Below, one piece after another: positions 23,643 to 32,391 of a stretch of DNA of 64,000 nt. Both the position numbers and the translations under genes were made by a program. The stretch comes from Albibacterium bauzanense. GTDB taxonomy: Bacteria > Bacteroidota > Bacteroidia > Sphingobacteriales > Sphingobacteriaceae. The DNA lies in contig NZ_SMGO01000002.1 in the NCBI RefSeq assembly GCF_004339765.1, positions 966,001-1,030,000 on the forward strand, written 5' to 3'. Positions within the stretch are counted from its first letter, which is position 1, and the number at the start of each line of letters is the position of its first letter. The notes under the pieces are model-generated. The model did no database searches. It was given only the letters and a program-made list of their open reading frames with translations, and was not told the origin of the DNA.

Positions 23643-24548
23643 TCATTTTATTCCCTTCTCAAAGTCAACTTTTATTATTTCAAAAATTACTAATGCAATC
23701 CAGTTTAGGCCATGATTGATAATAGGCTTAAAAAAGTAATCAGGATATAAAATTTCTGTCGAGCTTAGGTTTTCTTGCCAAGTACCTTTTGTTAGATGGA
23801 AAAATCGATTTCTTATCAAAATCATAAAATCATAGAAACCGATAAAGGATAGTTTGATTTCTTGATTTAAAGTTTGACCCTTTAGTCCTTTTCCTGACAT
23901 AGGTTTACCAGAGATTTTATCAATATAAATTTTATAGTATGCTTCTCTCAAGTCTATTTTGTCAATCGAATCAAAATCAATATCAATAGTTGACTTAAAA
24001 AAATCTTCTTCCTTAAATGTCTCTGATAAAAACCGTTTAAAAAACGCTAACTCCCCATCTTGTTCATTGTTAAAGAATGATTGAAGCTGCTTGTATGTTT
24101 TATCATAATTCTTATGTTTTGAAACATAAATTAGCGGTATGGAATATGAAATCCCCTCAATCACTCTATATAGGTAAAAAAAGGCTTCTAAGTGGTTATT
24201 CTTCTCAACAGCAATAAGACATTTAATGATTTCTGGCTCAATTGAGCCATAGAATTTTGAGTTAAATCTTGAACGCTTAAAGTACTCGTTCAAATCTTTT
24301 AATTTAACTTCATTTGGGTAGTTATTCAGAACAACCGACTGATTAATCTTGTCATTAGTTGAGAATGGAAAGTTTGAGTAGTTTACTCTAAACTTATACA
24401 CCTTATTGTCATAGGTGTCCGTACAATTAATTGTGCCTGAGATCAAACGGAAAATGTTTAATATCTTATTTGCACTCTCAATTCTTAAATTCTGATGTTT
24501 AGTTGTCGATTTAAAAATTGGGTCTTCATATGTATAGCGGTTAATCAT
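23643..24548 (-). CDS. HEPN-motif protein paired with DGQHR-like gene
   Basis: This 301-residue cytoplasmic protein has no family I can name. The C-terminal half contains IRNRFFHL, with R246-N247-x3-H251 matching the R-N-x3-H catalytic motif of HEPN ribonucleases, between hydrophobic helices (FIGFYDFMIL before, WIALVIFEII after). An earlier helix EAFFYLYRVIEGISY (residues 121-135) also looks like HEPN-domain proteins. The N-terminal ~100 residues are beta-rich. Its start overlaps the end of the upstream gene by 8 bp, so the two are translationally coupled and likely work together. HEPN partners in such pairs are often RNA-cutting toxins; that role is an inference. Confidence 0.65.
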   Translation of the reverse strand: MINRYTYEDPIFKSTTKHQNLRIESANKILNIFRLISGTINCTDTYDNKVYKFRVNYSNFPFSTNDKINQSVVLNNYPNEVKLKDLNEYFKRSRFNSKFYGSIEPEIIKCLIAVEKNNHLEAFFYLYRVIEGISYSIPLIYVSKHKNYDKTYKQLQSFFNNEQDGELAFFKRFLSETFKEEDFFKSTIDIDFDSIDKIDLREAYYKIYIDKISGKPMSGKGLKGQTLNQEIKLSFIGFYDFMILIRNRFFHLTKGTWQENLSSTEILYPDYFFKPIINHGLNWIALVIFEIIKVDFEKGIK

Positions 24549-25563
24549 TGGTCAACTCGCTGAAATATTCCAATAACTCCAAACTATCCAATTCTCTGAG
24601 CTTAGAGTAATTCTTGAAGTAATCATATGAAAGTTCTCTTCTTAGTTTTCCTAATTTAATTTTTGAAGGATTAAAGTCTGAAAAAGCCTGGTCGAATGTT
24701 TTAATTGAATTCTCAAATTGGTCTACAGACAATTCTTGAATAGTTTTAAAAGATGTCTTCATTCCTACTGCAAAACCAACCAAGTTGTTAGCTTGTTTCA
24801 ACCATTTTAAAGAAATTGGACTTACTTGAAATTTGGCTATGGCTTTTATTACATTTTCAAACGTAGAATCCTTATCAACTTTTTCTGCAGAAACGATCTT
24901 ACTAACTATAAGTTCGTCCATTTTGTCTTGTATAATTTTCTTATTATCAACCATAGGGCTGTCAGCCATGTATGCCAGATAGGCTTGAACAAAGTCTGAT
25001 TTATTGAAAGAATTCATTTTCATTTTAACAGCTCTTTCTTTTTCAGTTTGAACTTCAATCCCAAGTTCTTTAAAATCGAAAACATTTGCCATCATCACTT
25101 CAACTTGATGTCGAGGTGTCATTGGTTTTTGCCCGTTATTCAGAGTAATCATTCGGTAAAGCAGTTTGTCTACTGAATCACTGAACACAATATTTAGATA
25201 CAATTTTCTTTCCAGGTCTATCTCCTTAGAGTCACTCACTCTCGAAAGAGTATTTAATCGTTGAATACCATCTAATACAAATGATTTTTTATGATTTTTT
25301 TCAAAGTACGCAGCGATATCGTCTTTTTTAGAAGCTTTAGAAATTGTCTTATCCACAAAAGCTATCGTTAATGATGGCATAATACAGCCGTCTACAATGT
25401 CTCGTTCCAGTTTTTCATAGAATTTTTTGTCTTGAAGTTTTCTTTGAAATTCGGTCTTACTAATTAGAGGAACCAACTTTTCAATTGCCTCCTTATAAGT
25501 GATTGAGCCACTAACGACAATTGCGTTAATTACTTCGTCAGAATCAATTTCGTATATATTCAT
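24541..25563 (-). CDS. DGQHR/ParB-like protein (DndB or DUF262-like)
   Basis: The 340-residue protein carries VLDGIQRLNTL at residues 96-106, a variant of the DGQHR or DGQQR motif of DndB-like and DUF262 (GmrS-type) proteins. It is followed by TLNNGQKPMTPRHQVEVM at 140-157, the partner motif of that fold. The C-terminal half is helical with no visible nuclease motif such as HNH/DUF1524. Such proteins occur in DNA modification-linked defence, as regulators or NTP-driven nucleases. It is the first gene after the array promoter and site D and overlaps the HEPN-type gene. The exact family needs a profile search; DndB-like is my first choice. Confidence 0.65.
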   Translation of the reverse strand: MNIYEIDSDEVINAIVVSGSITYKEAIEKLVPLISKTEFQRKLQDKKFYEKLERDIVDGCIMPSLTIAFVDKTISKASKKDDIAAYFEKNHKKSFVLDGIQRLNTLSRVSDSKEIDLERKLYLNIVFSDSVDKLLYRMITLNNGQKPMTPRHQVEVMMANVFDFKELGIEVQTEKERAVKMKMNSFNKSDFVQAYLAYMADSPMVDNKKIIQDKMDELIVSKIVSAEKVDKDSTFENVIKAIAKFQVSPISLKWLKQANNLVGFAVGMKTSFKTIQELSVDQFENSIKTFDQAFSDFNPSKIKLGKLRRELSYDYFKNYSKLRELDSLELLEYFSELTND

Positions 25564-25590
25564 TTTGTTTTTTTCTTTAATGCATTACAA

Positions 25591-25651
25591 CAACACAATT
25601 AACGAAACGGAATTTCGCTAAACCGCTTCTATATCCGTATTACGTAATGTG
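25591..25651. repeat. attC-like site D (promoter-proximal)
   Basis: CAACACAATTAACGAAACGGA (25591-25611, shown here as one arm) pairs imperfectly with TCCGTATTACGTAATGTG (25634-25651), giving a 61-nt hairpin with outer CAC...GTG, TTA(A)CG cores and a closing CGGA/TCCG. It lies between the array promoter and the first gene, the position attI or the first attC would hold in an integron. Confidence 0.5.
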
Positions 25652-25657
25652 TTCTTG

Positions 25658-25687
25658 CAAATATAATATTTACCTGTAAACCAGCAA
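25658..25687 (-). promoter_or_regulatory. Promoter reading into the island array
   Basis: On the minus strand TTG (25687-25685), a 19-bp spacer and TATATTTG (25665-25658) match the Bacteroidota promoter. Transcription would start near the outer edge of site D and read through all six island genes, which lie on the minus strand. It sits just inside the right boundary repeat. Confidence 0.72.
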
Positions 25688-25718
25688 GATAATAACTTTG
25701 CATTTTATAAATAGCGAA

Positions 25719-25776
25719 AAGTTGATATCAACGTTAACCTACATAAATCAGGCTTATACAAGACCAAACTATCTTA
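25719..25776. repeat. Right boundary inverted repeat of accessory island
   Basis: Inverted partner of 20631-20690 (about 47 of 60 aligned positions agree). It starts right at the base of the eno terminator and contains the palindrome GTTGATATCAAC. Together the two copies delimit about 5.1 kb. Confidence 0.7.
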
Positions 25777-25819
25777 AAAAAGAAGAGGTCGGTGAATTCA
25801 CCGACCTCTTCTTTTTTAA
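25774..25819. terminator. eno terminator, 46-bp perfect palindrome
   Basis: The sequence is perfectly self-complementary around GAATTC (centre 25796/25797), with AGAAGAGGTCGGTG on one side and its complement on the other, flanked by A6 and T6 tracts. It starts 10 bp after the eno stop codon and can act in both directions, insulating eno from the island. Confidence 0.93.
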
Positions 25820-25828
25820 ACAGGTTAA

Positions 25829-27130
<1,302 letters not shown>

Positions 27131-27178
27131 TTATTATAAAGGTTCTTAGTGTTAAAAGCACCCTAGTAAAAGGAATGT

Positions 27179-27186
27179 CAAATATA
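27179..27186 (-). promoter_or_regulatory. -7 element of eno promoter
   Basis: The minus strand reads TATATTTG, an exact TAnnTTTG match 60 bp before the eno ATG. No -33 TTTG at proper spacing is visible. Confidence 0.55.
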
Positions 27187-27255
27187 GGATATTTTAATTA
27201 AAATATTATTTCTCTAAATATAATACAATCTAACTAATCTGTTGTGCTTATGAAG

Positions 27256-28353
27256 TTATCGTATTGTATCTATGAAGTTATCAAAAAGGTACACTGAATC
27301 GTGTGGGCCTGGTGAAGCTTCCGGGTGATATTGTACAGAAAATGCTTTCTTTCCTTTAACCCGGATACCTTCAATGGTATTATCGTTCAGGTTTCTATGT
27401 GTGATCTCTACTTTGTCTGATTTCTCTACATCAGCGGCTATGATACCGAAACCATGGTTCTGGCTGGTAATTTCGCATTGGCCGGTAATAATGTTTTTAA
27501 CAGGGTGGTTTATTCCACGATGCCCGTTAAACATTTTCTCTGTTCCGATTCCATTTGCCAGTGCAAGTAATTGATGTCCTAAGCAAATACCAAACATTGG
27601 TTTTTCTGAAGCGATGATATCTTTAACGGTTTCCAGCGCATAAGGCATTGCTGATGGGTCGCCGGGGCCGTTTGATACGAAATAGCCTGCAGGTTTCCAT
27701 TCTTCCATTTCTGCGAAGGTAGTTTTGGCAGGGAATACTTTTACGTAAACATCACGATTGCCGAAGTTTCTCAGGATGTTTTTCTTTATTCCTAAATCTA
27801 ATACAGCTATTCTGTATTCAGAGTTTTCATCTCCGTAATAATAAGCTTCTTTTGTCGATACTTTTGAAGATAGCTCAAGACCTTCCATGGATGGTACTTC
27901 TTTTAAGCGTGTTTTTAGCTCCTCAATGTCCAGGATTTCTGAGGATATGATAGCATTCATTGCTCCTTTGTCGCGGATATGACGAACAAGTGAGCGTGTA
28001 TCAATGTCTGAAATACCGACTAAGTTTTCTTCTTCAAAATAGTTCTGAATAGACTTACTCGACATTTTTCTGCTCGGTGTAATGTTGTAGTTTTTGCATA
28101 CCAGACCTGCTATTTGAATTTTCGCCGATTCCTCTTCATAATCGCTTATACCATAGTTTCCAATATGTGCATTGGTGCTTACCATGATTTGCCCGAAATA
28201 GGATGGGTCTGTAAAAATTTCCTGGTAACCGGTCATTCCAGTATTGAAGCAAATCTCGCCTGTTGTGGTTCCGATTTTTCCGGCTGCTTTACCATAATAA
28301 ACAGTGCCGTCTTCTAATAATAAAATAGCTGGTAGATTTGTGTAAGTAGTCAT
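27256..28353 (-). CDS. carA: Carbamoyl-phosphate synthase small subunit
   Basis: CarA is the glutaminase subunit that supplies ammonia to CarB for carbamoyl phosphate, used for arginine and pyrimidines. The 365-residue protein has the N-terminal CPS domain (LLLEDGTVYYGKAAG...GEICFNTGMTGYQEIFTDPSY) and a class I glutamine amidotransferase domain with the nucleophile Cys in FGICLGHQLLALA and the His/Glu pair in QYHPEASPGPHDS. carB is not adjacent. It lies 137 bp upstream of eno on the same strand; eno has its own promoter element. Confidence 0.97.
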   Translation of the reverse strand: MTTYTNLPAILLLEDGTVYYGKAAGKIGTTTGEICFNTGMTGYQEIFTDPSYFGQIMVSTNAHIGNYGISDYEEESAKIQIAGLVCKNYNITPSRKMSSKSIQNYFEEENLVGISDIDTRSLVRHIRDKGAMNAIISSEILDIEELKTRLKEVPSMEGLELSSKVSTKEAYYYGDENSEYRIAVLDLGIKKNILRNFGNRDVYVKVFPAKTTFAEMEEWKPAGYFVSNGPGDPSAMPYALETVKDIIASEKPMFGICLGHQLLALANGIGTEKMFNGHRGINHPVKNIITGQCEITSQNHGFGIIAADVEKSDKVEITHRNLNDNTIEGIRVKGKKAFSVQYHPEASPGPHDSVYLFDNFIDTIR

Positions 28354-28570
28354 TCTTTTAATTATTTCTTTTTCTAAATAGTAAGGCGTGAAAATTTTCA
28401 GAAATTATCGGATAAAAAAAATGGCCATTGAAGGCCTCAAATAAATGGAAAAGATGATTTATACCGTTGTTTTTGACAGTATCTTTGCATTGGGGAATGA
28501 AGTAAAAGACTTCAATTTTCACAAAGGACAAAGGTAAGAATTTTTTAATATATGTTTAAGCTTTTTTTAA

Positions 28571-30043
28571 TTAAAGTTCTTTACGTAATCGGGCAACGGG
28601 GATATTCATAGCCTCCCGATATTTTGCTACAGTTCTTCTTGCAATGGGATAGCCCTTTTCCTTTAATATATCAGTTAACTTTTCGTCGGCCAGAGGTTTT
28701 CGTTTGTCTTCATTGGCAATGCACTCCTCTAATATTTTCTTGACTTCTTTATTAGATACTTCTTCTCCACTTTCTGTTTGAATGGCTTCTGAGAAAAAAG
28801 ATTTTAATAAGAAGGTGCCGAACTCTGTTTGTACATATTTTGAGTTTGCCACACGTGAAACAGTGGATATATCCATATCAACCCGGTCTGCGATATCTTT
28901 CAGGATCATGGGACGTAAATTTCGGTCATCTCCTGTAAGAAAATATTCGTATTGATAGTTCATGATGGCACTCATGGTTTTTAAGAGCGTTTGCTGTCTT
29001 TGTTTGATGGCATCAATGAACCATTTTGCAGAATCTAGTTTCTGTTTTACAAACTGAACAGCTTCTTTCATCTTCTTATCTTTCTGATCTGATTTTTCAT
29101 AATGCTGAAACATTTCCTGGTAGGATTTGCTTACCCGGAGTTCGGGCGCATTGCGTGAATTTAAAGTCAGAATTAATACACCGTCGTTGTTCTGAATATG
29201 GAAGTCGGGAATAACATGAAGTTGTTTTCCTGCAGCGGCTCCGGAATCGCCCGGTTTGGGGTTTAACTTTAAGATTTCATCGATAATAGCTTTCAGTTCT
29301 TCTGAATTGATGTTCAGAGTTCTTTCTAGCTTGTCATAATGTTTTCTTGTAAACTCTTCGAGGTGATTTTCTATAAGCTGTATAGCCTTTTGTATGGTTA
29401 TGTTATCGCTGTCTTTCTTTCTTAATTGGATTAGTAAGCATTCTTGCAGATTGCGGGCTCCAACACCCGGAGGATCAAAGCGCTGAACTTTTTCCAACAC
29501 ATTGAGGATTTCTTCCTCGCTGGCAATGATATTTTGAGAGAAAGCCAGATCGTCTGTTAAAGATTCGATCGGGCGGCGCAGATAACCATCATCGTCTAAG
29601 CTTCCTATAATCTGATGGCCAATCAGTGAATCTTTTTCTGATAGAGACAGTAAATCTAATTGCTGCTTCAGGTTTTCAAAGAATGAATGCTGAATAGCTA
29701 TTGGAATTTCTTTGCGGTCGTCTTCATCGTCATTGTTATGATTGCTTGAGCCGCTGTAATCATTGATATTGTCATCTTGTAAGTATTCCTCGACATTGAA
29801 TTCTTCGTTATCCGAGGTTTGTTCTTCCTGCGTGGCTTGGTCGCCCGGATCTTTGTCGGGATAATCCTCTTGCGGCTCGTTCATATTTGCAAGGCTGAGA
29901 TCTTCGAGAGCGGGGTTTTCCTCAAGCTCTTCTTTGATTCTTGCATCTAATGAAACGGTAGGCACCTGCAGTAGTTTGATAAACTGTATCTGCTGAGGTG
30001 ATAGTTTTTGTAATAGTTTTTGTTGTAGACTTTGTTTAAGCAT
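28571..30043 (-). CDS. rpoN: RNA polymerase sigma-54 factor
   Basis: Sigma-54 directs RNA polymerase to -24/-12 promoters that need AAA+ activators. The 490-residue protein has the Gln/Leu-rich region I (KQSLQQKLLQKLSPQQIQFIKLLQVP), an acidic region II (Asp/Glu-rich, residues ~60-110), and the C-terminal DNA-binding part ending with the RpoN box ARRTVAKYREAMNIP. I start it at 30043 (MLKQSLQQ) because homologues begin there and a TAAGTTTG element at 30059-30066 overlaps the ATG six codons upstream. No sigma-54 activator gene is in the window. Confidence 0.96.
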   Translation of the reverse strand: MLKQSLQQKLLQKLSPQQIQFIKLLQVPTVSLDARIKEELEENPALEDLSLANMNEPQEDYPDKDPGDQATQEEQTSDNEEFNVEEYLQDDNINDYSGSSNHNNDDEDDRKEIPIAIQHSFFENLKQQLDLLSLSEKDSLIGHQIIGSLDDDGYLRRPIESLTDDLAFSQNIIASEEEILNVLEKVQRFDPPGVGARNLQECLLIQLRKKDSDNITIQKAIQLIENHLEEFTRKHYDKLERTLNINSEELKAIIDEILKLNPKPGDSGAAAGKQLHVIPDFHIQNNDGVLILTLNSRNAPELRVSKSYQEMFQHYEKSDQKDKKMKEAVQFVKQKLDSAKWFIDAIKQRQQTLLKTMSAIMNYQYEYFLTGDDRNLRPMILKDIADRVDMDISTVSRVANSKYVQTEFGTFLLKSFFSEAIQTESGEEVSNKEVKKILEECIANEDKRKPLADEKLTDILKEKGYPIARRTVAKYREAMNIPVARLRKEL

Positions 30044-30058
30044 ATTCTTTATACAGGG

Positions 30059-30066
30059 CAAACTTA
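30059..30066 (-). promoter_or_regulatory. -7 element of rpoN promoter
   Basis: The minus strand reads TAAGTTTG, matching TAnnTTTG, 15 nt before the chosen rpoN ATG. It supports the downstream start codon. No -33 match. Confidence 0.5.
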
Positions 30067-30252
30067 CATTAAAAACTGTAAAAATTTGCTGCTTGACAAA
30101 AATGCAGTTTCTGTTATATATGTTATTAGTGTTAATATAAAAAATCTTGTCGGTATCTTTATATTAATTTTCTTTTCTGGTAAAAATGAGTTTTAATTTT
30201 TCTAATATTGTAATACAATTTTTTCTTATCTATTCATTTAAACGACGAAACA

Positions 30253-30657
30253 ATGGGAATGATTAAAGAATTTAAAGAGTTTGCCATGCGTGGCAGCGTG
30301 GTAGATCTTGCTGTCGGTGTGATTATTGGTGCTGCTTTTGGAAAGATCGTAACATCATTAGTTGATGATATGATTATGCCAATCGTAGGATTTATTACTG
30401 GTGGAATCGACTTTTCTTACATGAAATATGTGATAAAGGAGGGTGATGCCGCTAATAATGTTCCGGATGTGGCCATTATGTATGGTAATTTTATCAATGT
30501 AGTTGTTCAGTTCCTGATTGTTGCTTTCGTCATATTTTTGGTGATAAAAGGGATTAACTCATTACAGAGAAAGAATAAAGCAGAAGAGCCTGCACCTATA
30601 CCTGGACCGACCCAAGAAGAACTACTTGCTGAAATTCGGGATTTGCTAAAGAAATAG
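30253..30657 (+). CDS. mscL: Large-conductance mechanosensitive channel
   Basis: MscL opens on membrane tension to release osmolytes during hypo-osmotic shock. The 134-residue protein has an amphipathic N-terminus ([20 protein letters not shown]), pore helix TM1 ([25 protein letters not shown]), a periplasmic loop, TM2 ([18 protein letters not shown]) and a C-terminal bundle helix ending [13 protein letters not shown]. All parts are typical. It is a single gene, 105 bp before rpmH, which has its own promoter. Confidence 0.97.
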   Translation: MGMIKEFKEFAMRGSVVDLAVGVIIGAAFGKIVTSLVDDMIMPIVGFITGGIDFSYMKYVIKEGDAANNVPDVAIMYGNFINVVVQFLIVAFVIFLVIKGINSLQRKNKAEEPAPIPGPTQEELLAEIRDLLKK

Positions 30658-30681
30658 ATGTAAAATATTATCGTGTGATTA

Positions 30682-30713
30682 TTTGATAATATAACGATTA
30701 AGGTTTACATTTG
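30682..30713 (+). promoter_or_regulatory. rpmH-rnpA-yidD promoter, full consensus
   Basis: TTTG at 30682-30685, a 20-bp spacer and TACATTTG at 30706-30713 match the Bacteroidota -33/-7 consensus exactly. The leader to the rpmH ATG is about 45 nt. Confidence 0.85.
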
Positions 30714-30762
30714 CATTCTCAATTTTTTTAGAATTAATATACAAGAGTTTTAATATAACGTC

Positions 30763-30921
30763 ATGAAAAGAACATTTCAGCCTTCGCAGCGTAAAAGAAG
30801 AAATAAACACGGATTCAGAGAGCGTATGAGCACTGCAAACGGTAGAAGAGTTTTAGCTGCCAGAAGAGCTAAAGGAAGAAAAAGATTATCTGTATCTGAC
30901 GAAGGTCGTCATAAATCTTAA
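30763..30921 (+). CDS. rpmH: 50S ribosomal protein L34
   Basis: A 52-residue highly basic protein starting [20 protein letters not shown] with the [16 protein letters not shown] core of L34, a small 23S rRNA-binding protein. It was too short for the supplied gene list but is complete: ATG at 30763, TAA at 30919-30921. It has an exact consensus promoter at 30682-30713 and is followed by rnpA and yidD in the usual order. Confidence 0.97.
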   Translation: MKRTFQPSQRKRRNKHGFRERMSTANGRRVLAARRAKGRKRLSVSDEGRHKS

Positions 30922-30994
30922 TTCATTATTAGCTGGTTGCTTTTCTACCTTATTATCCGTTAGGGTTTGAGTGTATTTGAGAAGTACCTGTTAA

Positions 30995-31387
30995 ATGAAA
31001 AAAAATAAATTTAAAAAAGAAGAACGGCTTTGTAATAAAAGACTTATCAATGTCCTTTATGAAAGCGGTTCTTCTTTTATTTTATACCCTTATAAGGTAG
31101 TATTCCATCCGACCGACGAGCTTGCCGTACCTGTGCAAGTTTTGATATCTGTACCTAAACGAAGGTTTAAGCGTGCTGTTGATCGTAATTTATTGAAGCG
31201 CCGGATCCGGGAAGCTTATCGTTTACAAAAGAACAGTTTAATATATCCATCTCTGGGAGATAATCACATTTTGCTTTCTATTCAATATATAGGAAATAAG
31301 ATTGAGCCTTATGATTATATTTTCAGCAAGATGAACGCACTTATGCTTAAATTGCACGATGAATATAGCAAAGTTCATATGGGATAA
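30995..31387 (+). CDS. rnpA: Ribonuclease P protein component
   Basis: RnpA is the protein subunit of RNase P, which with the RNA subunit matures tRNA 5' ends. The 130-residue basic protein has the central signature [25 protein letters not shown] that contains the RNR motif of the family. It follows rpmH by 73 bp and overlaps the start of yidD by 29 bp, so rpmH-rnpA-yidD should be one transcript. The RNase P RNA gene is not in the window. Confidence 0.95.
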   Translation: MKKNKFKKEERLCNKRLINVLYESGSSFILYPYKVVFHPTDELAVPVQVLISVPKRRFKRAVDRNLLKRRIREAYRLQKNSLIYPSLGDNHILLSIQYIGNKIEPYDYIFSKMNALMLKLHDEYSKVHMG

Positions 31388-31613
31388 AGTTATAAAGAAG
31401 TTTTTTGGGTGGTTGTTTTTATTGATCATCCGAATCTATCAGATCTTTATTTCTCCTCTTTTTGGTGCTTCATGTCGTTATACACCAACCTGTTCTCAGT
31501 ATGGCCTTCTCGCCATTAAAAAATATGGCCCTTTTAAAGGGGGGTGGCTGGCTCTGAAAAGAATTGGCCGCTGTCATCCATGGGGTGGCCATGGCCATGA
31601 CCCTGTTCCTTAA
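31359..31613 (+). CDS. yidD: Membrane protein insertion efficiency factor YidD
   Basis: YidD helps YidC insert membrane proteins. The 84-residue protein shows the family pattern: amphipathic N-terminal helix, then [61 protein letters not shown] with conserved Cys residues. It begins 29 bp inside rnpA in another frame, an overlap that is common for this gene pair. The yidC gene itself is not nearby. Confidence 0.95.
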   Translation: MNIAKFIWDKVIKKFFGWLFLLIIRIYQIFISPLFGASCRYTPTCSQYGLLAIKKYGPFKGGWLALKRIGRCHPWGGHGHDPVP

Positions 31614-31634
31614 AACACATTTATAAATAATAAA

Positions 31635-31642
31635 TATCTTTG
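31635..31642 (+). promoter_or_regulatory. -7 element of tsaB, 3 nt before the start codon
   Basis: TATCTTTG ends at 31642 and the ATG of tsaB begins at 31646, so the transcript would be leaderless. The in-frame ATG at 31640 overlaps the element and is unlikely to be used. No -33 TTTG at the usual distance. Confidence 0.6.
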
Positions 31643-31645
31643 TGC

Positions 31646-32347
31646 ATGAAAATCCTTCAGATTGAAACCGCTACTTCTGTTTGCTCCGTTGCTTTGTCTG
31701 TTTCTGGGACAACGACTCATTTGGCTGAATTGGATGAGCCCAATGCGCATGCTGCTAAGCTAACTCGTTTGATTGAACAGGTTGTGCAGGAAGCATCGTT
31801 GACTTTATCTGATCTGGATGCTATAGCAGTGAGTAAAGGGCCGGGCTCTTATACGGGTTTGCGTATTGGTGTTTCTACGGCAAAAGGATTGTGCTATGGA
31901 CTGGAGATTCCTTTAATAGCCATTGACTCATTGCACTCGTTGGCAGCTGGCTTTGTGCATAAAAATGTAAGCTTGCCTGCAAATGCATTGGTTTGTCCGA
32001 TGATTGATGCACGCCGTTTAGAGGTATATACAGCAGTTTTTAATAAAGATCTGGTATTACAGCAGCCTACTAAAGCTCAGATCATTGATGTAAATTATTT
32101 TGATTCCTTGCCTTCGGATATCCCCTTAGTTTTGTTTGGAGACGGTGCAGATAAGTTTAAAGAGATGTTTGCTGATAAGAAGAATATTCGGGTAGTTTCT
32201 GATTTCAGACAATCTGCCGCTTTTCTTAGCAAGCCGGCTTATGAGGCATTTCTTAATTCTGATTTCGAAGATGTAGCTTATTTTGAGCCTTTTTATCTGA
32301 AAGATTTCGTTCCTATGAAACCTAAGAAAAAGCAAGAAGGAGTATAA
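31646..32347 (+). CDS. tsaB: tRNA threonylcarbamoyladenosine biosynthesis protein TsaB
   Basis: TsaB is the scaffold partner of TsaD and TsaE in forming t6A37 on tRNAs that read ANN codons. The 233-residue protein has the ASKHA fold with LQIETATSVCSVALS at the N-terminus, the segment LDAIAVSKGPGSYTGLRIGVSTAKGLCYG, and a C-terminal YFEPFYLKDFVPMKPKKK tail. I start it at 31646 (MKILQIETA), since the upstream ATG at 31640 overlaps the -7 element. The terminator at 32334-32363 overlaps its stop codon. Confidence 0.94.
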   Translation: MKILQIETATSVCSVALSVSGTTTHLAELDEPNAHAAKLTRLIEQVVQEASLTLSDLDAIAVSKGPGSYTGLRIGVSTAKGLCYGLEIPLIAIDSLHSLAAGFVHKNVSLPANALVCPMIDARRLEVYTAVFNKDLVLQQPTKAQIIDVNYFDSLPSDIPLVLFGDGADKFKEMFADKKNIRVVSDFRQSAAFLSKPAYEAFLNSDFEDVAYFEPFYLKDFVPMKPKKKQEGV

Positions 32348-32363
32348 ATATATACTCCTTCTT
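32334..32363. terminator. Bidirectional terminator between tsaB and nrdJ
   Basis: AAGAAGGAGTATA (32334-32346) and TATACTCCTTCTT (32351-32363) form a perfect 13-bp stem with an AATA loop. The left arm includes the last codons and most of the stop codon of tsaB. It also lies 28 bp after the end of the convergent nrdJ gene. Confidence 0.85.
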
Positions 32364-32391
32364 CTTGTTATTTATCTAATGTCAATCTTGT

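Noticed and set aside
28448-28540. 30-codon plus-strand frame between carA and rpoN
   Set aside because: No family, no ribosome-binding site and no neighbours to support it; its length is within chance expectation.
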